DNA from: Haematococcus lacustris
Lineage: Eukaryota > Chlorophyta > Chlorophyceae > Chlamydomonadales > Haematococcaceae
Direction of reading: 5' to 3'
Length of the DNA stretch: 64,000 nucleotides
Assembly: GCA_030144725.1 (NCBI GenBank)
Contig: JASKMD010000025.1
Location: 8,176,033-8,240,032 of the forward strand
In this document: positions 12,172-22,100 of the stretch, piece after piece
Layout of the letters: each line of letters starts with the position of its first letter
Position numbering within the stretch: position 1 is the first letter of the stretch
The notes under the pieces: generated by a model
The model's database searches: none
Seen by the model: the letters and a program-made list of their open reading frames with translations, nothing else
What the model was told of the DNA's origin: nothing
Made by a program: the position numbers and the translations under genes

Positions 12172-12403
12172 TGAGGCCTGGCCTGGCGTGGTGCTCAAGG
12201 CAATAGGAGGAGTTGGTACTCAGGGGAGGGAGGGGCTTGGGTGGTCACATGCCAACCACCCCCATGGTAGCAGTGCAGTGCGGTGCTGAAGCGGAGAGTG
12301 GAAGGTACCCAGGCACATCTAGAGACCCAATCAGTGGTGCGGCGTTACAAAGTTACAAAGTTACTTACTTACGCCGTGTAATTACATATCCAATGCCATG
12401 CAG
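12172..12403. other. Gap between PI31 and Fanzor copy 2
   Basis: Nothing recognisable. It contains a short ACTTACTTAC-like simple stretch near 12360 and ends at the sharp border where identity with the Fanzor copy 1 3' end begins. Confidence 0.5.
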
Positions 12404-12430
12404 CCCCCTTGTCCCTCACTAGGGCCTCCA

Positions 12431-12506
12431 TTTGAGCCGGACCAGTAGTGGCCACTAGCAGCCACTAGCGGGAATATACTAGTGGGCAATAGTGGCCCGA
12501 CTCAAA
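12431..12506 (-). ncRNA. Candidate guide-RNA scaffold hairpin of Fanzor copy 2
   Basis: The same 76-nt three-stem hairpin as at 7823-7898. The difference seen inside it (an A for T) falls in the terminal loop, and the stems are unchanged. It lies 160-235 nt beyond the stop codon and ends 27 nt before the element's 3' border at 12404. Conservation of stems between otherwise decaying copies supports a structural RNA or a transposition end signal. Confidence 0.5.
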
Positions 12507-13560
12507 TGGTGTTATTGGGCTGTGTGGAGTAAACCCAGTGCACATGGCACATGAGCGCCTACCACCCACATTATTGCCTGACCCGTTAGGGCTAAAGTGT
12601 GGAGTTGGCATGACAAAACATGCACTAATGTAAGCTGATGACAGCTCAAGAAGGGGGCACACACATTACTGTGCCACAGCAGGTGGCTGCTGCTGCTGCT
12701 GGGCCTTGGGTGGCTTGTCTCGCAGCCTCTTGTAGCCCAGGCCAGGGTACTCCTTGCCCTTGGCTGGCAGAGCTCCCTGGTCTTTCCAGTAGCACAGCTC
12801 CAGCGGCCGCCACCTGCTCTCCCCAATGCGCTGCATGTTCAGCGCTGCATTGCAGTCCCTGTCCAGCCACCTGCCTGGCTGTGGGGCAGGCTTTGCCTTG
12901 TCAGCCTTGCCCTTGGCCTTGCCTTTGCCCTTGGTGGGCTGAGCGGGCTCAGCTGCAGGCTCAGCCTCGGTGCGCTTGCTACGCTTGGCTGGAGGGGGAG
13001 TGCTGGGCCCAGGCTCTGAGGCTGCTGACTGCGTGGCTGCTTGGCTGCTGCCTGGGGCCTGTGGGAGCTTGCAGGGGGCCATTACTGGGCACCCATCAGG
13101 CCCCGCACTGGCTGGTCACGCTGCTGGCTCCAGGCTGGGCGCACCAGGCGCTGTTCCACCTGCCCTGATGGGGGCTTCCAGTCTGCAGGCCTTGTGGCAC
13201 TAAGTTTGTTCAGCTCCTCCTCACAGGGCTGCTTGCCATTCACTGCTGAGCTGACCCGGGTGGTGCGGTGCTCATCCACAAGCATCACCCTGCCCCGCCG
13301 CTGGCCTGCGCCCCGGGGCCTGCACACCACCTTGCAGCAGGCACGCACCACCGCATCAGCACCCCACCCACCCCCGGTGCCAATGCTAGCTGCGCCAAAG
13401 AACACCACCAGCTGCTTGGCATGCCCATGGCGCTCCATGGACACCTCAGCCATGTCCTCCTCCAACTGCAGCCATGCACACAAGGCACACACAGGGTGGC
13501 TGGCGTGGTTGTACCAGGTTAGGCATGGCACAATCAACAATGACCCACCACCCCTCAGTC

Positions 13561-13617
13561 CCTTACCCTCCCTCCCTCCCTCCCACCCACCCACCCACCC
13601 ACCCACCCACCCACCCT
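13561..13617 (+). repeat. CCCT/CCCA tetranucleotide microsatellite inside Fanzor copy 2
   Basis: About four CCCT units followed by about ten CCCA units, in what is probably a Fanzor intron, since the flanks (minus strand) end with KTV and resume upstream of RuvC-II. A shorter version is present at the same place in copy 3 (15480-15515). Confidence 0.85.
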
Positions 13618-14767
13618 CACCGTCTTGAAGAATTGCTCCAGCGCCCGGTCCTAGGCTCCGTACAGCCTCAGCCGCTGCCCTGCCCACTTGGGGCTCAGGT
13701 ACACATCCCACACCGCATCCCAGGTGGCCAGGGTGACGGTGATGTGCTTCAAGTTTGCCTACATGAACGTACCGGCTGAGCTTGCTGCTGCTAGGTGCTG
13801 GAGGTGGGGCTTGATCGGTGCTAGCCACCGCTCAGTGTCACGGCGGGCATTGTTCAGGCCGCTGGCATGCTTCACCTGGCCCTTGGTCAGCTTCCACCGG
13901 CGCAGCTGGTCTGCCATCAGCTGGCCTGACTCCTAGTACCTGAGGCTGCGCTAATTGCCTGGGTGACACCGGGGTCGATGCCCACCCCAATCTGTGTGTT
14001 TGGGTCAAACACATACTCACGCGTCTCAGCTATGCCCTTGCCTATGTGGGGAAGTCCCACTGCATGGGCCGCTGCTGCTGCTACACTTGGGCGCTTGCTG
14101 CTGCTGCTGGCAGCTGGGGGTGGGGCTGGAGGAGGGGGGAGGGGGCGTGTGTAGTGCACGCACACGCTGACACCGTGAGTGTCCACCGTCCTCTCGAATG
14201 CCAACCCCTTGTTGTGCAGCTTGTTGGTGTTGAACCACCTGGCCCAGTTGTGGCTCAGTGCTGGTTCCGAGGTGAATGTTGCCCGGGTTTCCTTGGTTAG
14301 GCCCAGCTGCTTGCACACCCCATGCAGCACCCTGTTGTCCACCTTGACAAAGTGCACCCCCACCCTGGCCATGGGGGTGAGGGTGAAAGGGGGCGGGCAG
14401 GTCAGGGTCCGGGGACCAACCCCACGCCTCTTGCCGCGCTTTGGTTGCCCTGGCACAGTGAGTGTGTGGGGCTGCTGCCACTGCTCTAGCCACCGGCACA
14501 CATGCATTGCATGTCGCATGCGGCAGGGCAGGGGCAGGGTGTCCTCCAGGGAGCCTTGCTTCTTCATGCCCAGGAGGCGACGGTGCTTGTCGGCCTCCTC
14601 TATCAGGTCCGCCACATGCCCCTTGTCCAGGGCGGCGGCCTTCAGCTCCGAGCTCTTGGCATTGATGCCATACCCGCACGCCATCTTGATGAACAGCTGC
14701 GCCTCCTCTCCACTCCAGCCTAGCTGGGCCCTGGCTGCCTTGGCGTACAGGTTGACAAAGCGCTCTG

Positions 14768-14838
14768 CAGGTCAGGTCAGGTCAGGTCAGGTCAGGTCAG
14801 GTCAGGTCAAGTCTCGGTACAGGTCAGGTCAGGTCCAA
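14768..14838 (+). repeat. AGGTC pentamer microsatellite in the GC-AG intron of Fanzor copy 2
   Basis: About ten copies of AGGTC, interrupted once. On the minus strand the tract sits just before a CTGCAG acceptor at 14765, and the donor at the other end of the intron is AG/GCAAGT, the usual form of GC-AG donors. Confidence 0.85.
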
Positions 14839-15137
14839 GTCCAGGGTCTAGTCACCACCATCACTTGCCTGGGCTGAAGTAATGCTGCTGCATGGCCACC
14901 GCCAGCTGCATGGAGTGTGCGTCGATGGTGTTGGCGTCACCCGCCAGGTTGATACTGCCCAAATCCTGCAGCTTGGCCAGAAGCGCCTGGTTGCTGGGGT
15001 CCTCAAAGACTGGCATGAGCATGGGGTGGCGGTGCTGCCCTGGGCGCACAAGGTGCCGCTGCAGCTGGTTGTAGCATGTCTTGAAGTTGGGGTTGGCGAA
15101 GTACTTGCAGAAGTCTTTCAGCTGCCTTAGCATCACT

Positions 15138-15587
15138 ACAGGGCACCACATCAGGCCCCGCACTGGCTGGTCACACTGCTGGCTCCAGGCTGGGCGCACA
15201 AGGCGCTGTTCCACCTGCCCTGCTGGGGGCTTCCAGCCTGCAGGCCTTGTGGCACAAAGTTTGTTCAGCTCCTCCTCACAGGGCTGCTTGCCATTCACTG
15301 CTGAGCTGACCCGGGTGGTGCGGTGCTCATCCACAAGCATCACCCTGCCCCGCCGCTGGCCTCCAACTGCAGCCATGCACACAAGGCACACACAGGGCTG
15401 GCGTGGTGGTACCAGGTTAGGCATGGCACAGTCCACTACTCTTTCACTTCATGCTGAACCCACCACCTCCCAGTCCCTTACCCTCCCTCCCTCCCACCTA
15501 CCCACCCACCCACCGTCACCGTCTTGAAGAATTGCTCCAGCGCCCGGTCCTGGGCTCCGTACAGCCTCAGCCGCTGCCGTGCCCACT
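15138..15587 (-). pseudogene. Fanzor fragment (copy 3): RuvC-II and zinc region only
   Basis: This segment matches copy 2 at 13090-13690 but lacks about 155 bp that in copy 2 holds the strand GAASIGTGGGWGADAV. It keeps LVDEHRTTRVSS, QPVRGLMWCPV and the YGAQDRALEQFFKTV exon. At the TAG found in copy 2 (13651) copy 3 has CAG (Gln), showing the ancestral codon. It ends exactly where the N-terminal exon of copy 2 begins, so it was probably inserted into, or duplicated onto, the 5' end of copy 2. Confidence 0.7.
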
Positions 15588-15683
15588 CCAGCCGCTCAGC
15601 CTAGCAGCTACCAAGCGTGAGTCCAAAGCAGCGAGAAGGTCAGGACTGTACGCAACTGCTTACTCTAGAGCCTGAGGAAGCGC

Positions 15684-15718
15684 ATGGGGACGGCATTGGC
15701 ATCAATCACATGGCATGT
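15684..15718 (+). mobile_element. 35-bp scrap of the LINE ORF2 3' region
   Basis: GGGGACGGCATTGGCATCAA and its flanks match the LINE at about 22286-22320 almost perfectly. It is too short to be coding and marks a tiny residual or microhomology-mediated copy beside the Fanzor cluster. Confidence 0.6.
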
Positions 15719-16374
15719 AAGATGGCGATGTAAAGCACCGTACAAGATGGCGATGTAACATCAGACGATCCCTGCTCTTATTACATGGGTACATAACAAA
15801 TCCCACGTATATCTGTAACACAGCTGTTACCGTGCAGGCCTTGGACAACGCCTGCCTTGACCGAGTGCTTAATTATGCAAGGTTCATCGCATGACATGCG
15901 ACAGTGGCATGAGTTTGCCATTGTCCACATCCATTCAAATGTCAACATGACAAGTCACATGTTGAAAGCATGACAGATTATGAAAAGCTCAACATAACGT
16001 GAGCGAGGGCACAGTGCCGCATGTGCTAAGGACTACACCACGGTGCCATGTCTCGCTGCTGACAAGAACCCCGAGCACAGTGGAGCTCTGTGTGGCAAGG
16101 ATATGCCTCCATCCGCACACACTGTCACCGGCATGCTGCCTTTGAAGCAGAACCTATCGCTGTCGAGCCCATCCTGCCCACCGCTGCTGGCCAGCCAAGC
16201 TTCACACCACAGCTCAGACTCACTCTCGCAGTGTTGCACAGACCACCTACATCCTGCTGCTGCCTCCCTGCCGCCAGTCCTGTGTTCACCAGCTGTTCTC
16301 ACAGCTGCCACAAGCTGCGGTGGGCTTGTACCACTCCTCCCACGACCATACTCGCCAAGAACCCCTTCACTGCC
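15719..16374. other. Intergenic, no gene seen
   Basis: A short repeat AAGATGGCGATGTAA occurs twice near 15720-15760. No ORF with codon character or recognisable domain is visible. The importin alpha 3' UTR should occupy the right-hand part, as that gene is on the minus strand. Confidence 0.4.
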
Positions 16375-16716
16375 TTACTGTTGAGCAAAGTTGAACTGAG
16401 GCATCCCAGTTGGTGCTTCCATGGTGGCGGAGGCGTCAGCACCAAAGTTAAAAGCCCCTGGCTGAGCTGCTGCTGCAGGTGCTGGGGCGCCAAATGCATA
16501 GCCCCCCTCCTGGGTCACTGCAGGTGCCAGGTTCTGGTCTTCGCCCTCATCAATGTCAAAGTAGGCCTCCAGGATGTGCACTGCCTTTTCATACAGATCT
16601 TCGTTGGGATGGTCTTGCAAGGCCTCTACCTTGTCCAGCCCATCCGCGTCCTCAATCAGCTGAGCATACGGGTTGATGCCGCTGCTGCCGGGCATCTTCT
16701 TCAACTGCTCTCCAAT
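16375..16716 (-). CDS. Importin subunit alpha, last exon only
   Basis: Importin alpha binds classical nuclear localisation signals and hands cargo to importin beta. This exon encodes the end of the last armadillo repeat and the acidic tail: INPYAQLIEDADGLDKVEAL, HPNEDLYEKAVHILEAYF, then an FG-containing tail with GGYAFGAPAP and FNFGAD, ending FNFAQQ and a stop at 16375-16377. The minus-strand acceptor (GTGCAG) is at 16717. Upstream exons should lie at higher coordinates, but there the LINE, the N-gap and an unrelated gene follow and no further armadillo exon is visible. It is therefore either an orphaned 3' exon or a gene split by LINE insertion into an intron. Confidence 0.8.
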   Translation of the reverse strand: MGEQLKKMPGSSGINPYAQLIEDADGLDKVEALQDHPNEDLYEKAVHILEAYFDIDEGEDQNLAPAVTQEGGYAFGAPAPAAAAQPGAFNFGADASATMEAPTGMPQFNFAQQ

Positions 16717-16719
16717 CTG

Positions 16720-17254
16720 CACACCAGAAGAGCACTTTGCATGCTTGGTGTCAACACCCAGTTCCTGTCGGCCATGCAGCTGGACAAGAAACATCACGGG
16801 CCACCAAAGAAGAAGCTCCGCCCTGCTCTGGCCCAGGGGCATGTATAAGACCTGACTAAGCTGATGGCAAATGAGGCCTGCAGCACCCTGATCCACAGCT
16901 TCGACATGTCATAGCCAACATGTCATCTCTCTGTCCACTTATACAATCTTAGGTATACACCCCAGTAGCAGGACACCCATACCTTGCCAGTAGCATCTCC
17001 CTCCGGGCCCGCACTGGGGGTGCCCCCACCTCCAGCTCGCGCTCGAAACGGCCAGTAGCTGGTGCCTGCGCCCCTGCCTCGGCATCTCATCCTGCAAATC
17101 ATAATATACGTGTATCAGCCCCAGCAGCCCTCCGCCGCACACCGCCGCACACCGCCGCAAGCAGCAAGCCGTGCAAGCCGTGCAAGCCGCAAGCCGTAAG
17201 CCGCATTTGCGGCGCCTCCAACAGTTACCTGCGCTATCCAGCATCGCGCCTGAC
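16720..17254. other. Region between importin exon and LINE ORF1; probable LINE 5' UTR
   Basis: Contains short CCGCCGCACA and GCAAGCCGT repeats (17130-17205) just before ORF1, typical of a LINE 5' UTR. The exact 5' end of the LINE cannot be fixed from one full-length copy. Confidence 0.4.
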
Positions 17255-17481
17255 ATGGCCAAACCTACCCCCCTCAGCAACTCCTTCGCTGCCCTCGCCT
17301 CTTTCCCACTGAGGCCCCGGTCTCACCCCCCCACAGAGCAGTCAGCGGCAACAGCAGCCCGGGGTGCCGACCATTTCACCCTGGAGGAGGCAGCTCGCAT
17401 TGCCCTATCTGAGCAGCTGACAGAGCGTTTTCTCAACGAGCAGCGGGAGCAGCACCAGCGGCAGCAGCAGCAGCAACAGCA

Positions 17482-17529
<48 letters not shown>

Positions 17530-18331
17530 GCCAACTGGGGCAGGGGCCTCACCAATAACTGAGGCCCGGCTCCAGGAGGTACTGGCGCAAACTCTGACAC
17601 AGACGCTGCAGCAGATAGTCATGCCGCAACTGACCTCCATCAATCAAACCATCGAGACAGTTAAGAGCGAGTTGCAGAATGTCCAATTCGACGTAGCCAA
17701 ACTCAGTGTGGGGCACATTGAGCTAGAGGGAGAAACGAGGGAGGTGCGTGCAGAGATGGCCTCAGTGGAGCAGCGCTGCAGCGTGCAGCTGGCAGCAATG
17801 GCCTTCAACATCCAGCTAGCAACAGAGCAGCGCAGCAATGCGGGGGTGGTGGTCTTCTTTGCCCCCCGCCCTGATGAGGCAGCCATCAAGGCTCTGTGCA
17901 CCAGCGTCGGCGTCACTGATGCCCGGGTGATGCACTCTAGCCCGACCATCGCTAAGGTCAGTGTCGGCTCCCATGCCTCAGCCCTCAGCGTTCTGGCTGC
18001 TGCCCAGCAGGCCGCACTCCCAGCAGACCTGGGGAAGGGTCCGCTACAGCGGGTCGTGTGGCCAGCTCGCCGGCAGCTGCAGGCAGTTGTGGATAAGAGC
18101 AGTGTGCGGTCCCCTGTGCACGGCATGCGCTTTGAATGCAACAAGTCACGCACAGCCATCATCACCACCTGGAAGGGGAAGCAGATTACCTACCCCCTGT
18201 TTGTCCACCTCAGCAACCTCAGCAAGCCAGACCTGAAGAGCATGGATGAGTGCAGCATTGAGGCAGCCTGTGAGTATGCGGCTGCGGACCAGCCTGCAGC
18301 TTTTCTCCTACCAAGGTCCCTCGCCACCCGT

Positions 18332-18363
<32 letters not shown>

Positions 18364-18685
18364 GGGTGCGGCAGCAGCTGCCGCAGCAATGGAAGAGGAC
18401 AACCAGCCTGCAGATCCTAACCCGTCCCCCCCCCCTAACCGGGCGCAGCGCAGTGCAGCAGCAGCAGCAGCAGGGGGGCCTAACCGGGCACCAGCCGGTA
18501 AGGCTCCGGGCAAGACAGCTGCGCCGGGCAGCCGCCCCGCCTCGCCTGACCAGGTGCAGCGCAGTGCAGCAGCAGCAGCAGCAGCAGCAGCAGGGGGGCC
18601 TAACCGGGCACCAGCCGGTAAGGCTCCGGGCAAGACAGCTGCGCCGGGCAGCCGCCCCGCCTCGCCTGACCAGGTGCAGCGCAGT

Positions 18686-18717
<32 letters not shown>

Positions 18718-19126
18718 GGGGCCTAACCAGGCACCAGCCGGTAAGGCTCCGGGGAAGACAGCTGCACCGGGCAGCCGTCCCGCCTCGCCTAACCAGGTGC
18801 AGCGCAGTGCAGCAGCAGCAGCAGCGGGCCCCAGCCAGACAACAGCCAAGACTGTGGCACCAGGTCGCCCCACCCTGCCCAACCAGACACAGCGCAACGC
18901 AGCAGCAACAGCAACAGTCCTCAGCCATCTGCCCCCCCCCCCGCCCTTCCCCCTAGGGGGTGGCGGCCACTCGGCCCCAGGCTCCCCAACCAAGAGCCGC
19001 CCACTCTCTCCCCCTTTGGGGAACCACCGCACAAGGCATCAAGCGGGGTTAGGTGCGTCTGGGGAGACTCCTACGGGTAAGCTCAGGGCGGTGGGGGCTC
19101 AGGGCGTGGGAGAGGGTCGGGGCTAG
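17255..19126 (+). CDS. LINE ORF1 protein: poly-Gln, coiled coil, RRM-like core, Ala/Pro repeats
   Basis: I choose ATG 17255 (MAKPTPLSNSFAALASF) over alternative upstream starts because the sequence resembles the start of plant and algal LINE ORF1 proteins. In order: a helical segment with a long Gln run (17456-17528), a coiled coil (about residues 100-190), a probable RNA-binding core (GVVVFFAPRPDEAAIKALC, VGVTDARVMHSSPTIAKVSV), a second poly-Gln, and four imperfect units of about 123 bp encoding an Ala run plus GPNRAPAGKAPGKTAAPGSR. ORF1 proteins coat LINE RNA and chaperone nucleic acids. No CCHC zinc knuckle is visible. It ends at TAG 19124-19126, in frame with ORF2. Confidence 0.75.
17456..17528 (+). 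repeat. CAG/CAA repeat encoding poly-Gln in LINE ORF1
   Basis: About 24 consecutive CAG or CAA codons. The mix of CAA and CAG suggests an old, partly stabilised tract. Confidence 0.9.
18440..18835 (+). repeat. Tandem repeat of about 123 bp in the LINE ORF1 C-terminus
   Basis: Three near-identical units plus a diverged fourth, each with a GCA run of different length followed by a Gly/Pro/Lys/Arg-rich stretch. The units stay in frame, and length change is confined to the Ala run. Confidence 0.85.
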
Positions 19127-22100
19127 GGACTCGCCCCTCGAGAGCTCAGGTTAGCGGTCCACAATGTGAATGGCCTTAAGCATGACACCACCTCAGTCAA
19201 GTTCACAGCTATTAGGAGGCTGGTGGCCGAGCATGATGTCATAGCTCTGTGCGAGACACGCAGCAATAGGATAGCGGAGTTCATGCAGCATGCGCCTACC
19301 CATAGTGCCTTTCACACTACTGTTTCACGTCAGGGGGTGCCGGGTCAGGGGGTGGCCCTTCTGCTGCGCAAGGAGCTAGCCAGGCACGCCAGGCTATGGC
19401 GCACCAGTAGTGCCATGCAGCTGCTTTGGGTCAGGCTGGCAGGGTGTGTGTGTGGACTTGAGGGCGATGTGTTGCTGGGTGTGGGCTACATACCCCCCGC
19501 TCACAATGTCTCTGAGCACTTCAACCACTTGCTGCTAGAGCTCCAGGAGGCTACATCACACACACCACATGTCCTCCTGATGGGTGACCTGAACTCTCAT
19601 TTAGGCAAGCTAAGCGAGATAAGTGACCTCCATGGCTGGTCCATGCAGCATCCGGAGCTTTGCGTGCCTAGGATTGGCCCGGCCAAGTCTAACCAAGCGG
19701 GCAGGGAGTTGATTGACGTGCTGTCAGCTACAGGCCTTGTTGCCACTACCGGCAGGGGACATGGGGACATGGGGCAGCGCACCTGTAGAGCTAGCACCCG
19801 CACGGAGCACATCATCATGTCTGAGTCGGTTTACTCTTTGAGCCACACATCTTCCTTTCCCGACGCGTGTCATGAGTTTGACCACTCCCCCATCACCCTG
19901 TCTTTCAAGGCACCAGCACAAGCCACTACGCCCATTCACACCTGCAATGCTGACTGCTACACTGGCCCACAGTTGCAATGGAAGCCAGATCAGGCTGCAC
20001 GGTATGTGGGTGCCCTTATTGCCTTGGAAGAGGAGGTCATGGCTGTCCAGCAGGCTGTTGAGCAAGGCACACACCCTGACTCCATCAACCGCTTTGTGCA
20101 TGACATCATATCACGGGCTGCGGGCAGTGCGGGGATGCTTAAGCCAAGACTTTGCCCGCTGGCACGCGTTGACAAGCACACCACAGTTAAGCCTGCCTGG
20201 TTTGACCGGTCATGCAAGGAGGCTAAAGCCGCACTCTGGCAGGCTCTGCGTAGCGGGGAGGCCTTGCACCTTTACAGGGCTAGAAAGCAGGCCTATAGGA
20301 GGCTGGTTGCTAGAGCTAAGTCTGCGTGGTCCAAGCATAGAGCTGCCAAGCTTCTAGACATGCTTAAGCACAACCCTGGGGATGGACTCAAGATGCTCCG
20401 AGTCAAGCACGCACGCCAGCAGTCCATGGTTCCCATTGACAAGTGGCATCAGCATCTGCAGGCCTACTTCACAACCACCATTGCGGCACATGAAGCACCT
20501 GATGTGATCCCTGAGCCAGCCAGGACCAGGCAAGCTGTGCCTGCCCATATGCAAGCCGTCCCTCTTGGGAGAGGCAGACCTCACTCTGTCCCTGCCCCTG
20601 CCCCTGTCACAACACATGCACCTACCTATGAGCTGCCCCATTTTGACAACATCACATCCATTGTTCAAGCACAACTTCGTGAACTCAACAATGACACAGC
20701 ACCTGGCCTGGATGGGCTCCCAGCCCCCTTCATCAAGCACGCCCGCACAGTTGAGGAGGGTGTTACCACATACTTGTTGCTCCCTCTGCTTGCCACATGG
20801 TTTCACAGCATGATGCGCACGGGGATCATCCCAGCGGCTTGGAAGGTAGCTAGGATCAGCCCCCTCTTCAAGGACACAGACCCCACAGACCCCAACAAGT
20901 ACAGAATGCTTGCTGTGAGTAGTGTGTTGTACCGCCTGTATGCTAACGTCTTGCGGCACGTGCTGACTGCCTGGTGCATGACACATAAAGTGCTGCCAGC
21001 TGAGCAGTTTGGGTTCATCCCGGGACGCAGCACCATGCAACCCATGTTCATTCTGCGCCATCTTGTCCACGCTCAGAAGGCTAGCGCAGATGCCAAGCAC
21101 CGCAAGCTTTTCACTGCCTTCATTGACTTCAAACAGGCCTATGACCACATACCTCGACAACAATTGTGGGAACACTTGCGGGTTGGGGTCAAGCTGCCAC
21201 AGCCCTTGCTTGCCTGCCTGGAGGGTCTGTATAGGGATGATAGCTATGTGCTGATAGATGGCCCCCACCGCACCCCCCCAGTGACTCCAGACCAAGGTGT
21301 CAAGCAAGGCTGCCCCATCAGCCCACTCTTGTTTGCTCTCTATGTTCACGACATTAGTAAGGAGTTCCTGGGTCCTGTTGATGCTGTGAGAGTGCAAGGC
21401 ACACCTGTCACCCACTTCATGTATGCTGATGACCTGACCCTGGTGAGCACCTCGCCCCACGGGCTGCAGCGGCTGGTCTGCCAGCTTCAAGGCTTTGCAG
21501 ACAGGAAACACCTTACAGTCAATGTGGGCAAGTCAAAGGTGATGGTCTTCAATGGCAACTCACAAACAGCAGCACCTAGCATTCGGTACAAGCATGAGAT
21601 CCTGCCAGTGGTGAGAGAGTTCAAGTACTTAGGCATGCACTTCAACCCCAGCGCCACCCCTGCTTTTGCTGCCACTCATATGAGGGCTGGCATGTTCCTC
21701 GCCATGCGCCAGGCGTGCAAGCGTGCTAGAGAGTATGGGGTCCTGCATGATCCCTATGCCCTGTGTCACCTCATTAGAGCGTTTGTGCTCCCCTTAGGGC
21801 TGTATGGCAGCCAGGTATGGGGCACTGCCTTCCTTGGGCACGGTATGCAGCTCTCCAACCCAGTGCAAACACGCATGCTCAGCTTTCTCAGGTTTGCTGC
21901 CAGGGTACGTGGCTCAGTGTCAGGCCTGATGGTGCTGCATGAGTTGGGGCAGCTGCCCCTCCAACTTTACTGGCTTAGGGCTGCATGCAAGTTCTGGAAC
22001 ACTGCCAAACTATCCCACAGTGACCTGCTAATGAGGGTCATCAAGGCAGATGTGGAGTTAGGCAGGGTTTGCCAGGCCAGCTGGAGTGCTCAGTTCCAGC

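Larger units (their letters stand above)
12404..15133 (-). pseudogene. Fanzor element copy 2: RuvC nuclease with full D-E-D motif set but several disabling mutations
   Basis: Reading the minus strand from ATG 15131-15133: an N-terminal helical part (MLRQLKDFCKYF), a GC-AG intron, then RFVNLYAKAARAQLGWSGEE and GYGINAKSSELKAAALDKG. A wedge-like region follows (HFVKVDNRVLHGVCKQLG, HNWARWFNTNKLHNKGLAFE), then RuvC-I (GVGIDPGVTQAIS, Asp codon 13974-13976), a helical part (LRRWKLTKGQVKHASGLNNARRDTE, cut here), RuvC-II (LVDEHRTTRVSS, Glu codon 13271-13273) and RuvC-III (LDRDCNAALNM, Asp codon 12855-12857), stopping at 12666-12668. It is dead: TAG stops at 13759-13761 and 13651-13653, a frame break near 13930-13940, and a one-base deletion near 13088 relative to copy 1. 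Family members are RNA-guided DNA endonucleases in the nucleus. The first exon may be incomplete because another Fanzor fragment abuts it. Confidence 0.78.

Noticed and set aside
18308..19032. Cys-rich and Ala-rich minus-strand ORFs opposite LINE ORF1
   Set aside because: Shadows of the CAG/GCA repeats of ORF1 on the other strand.
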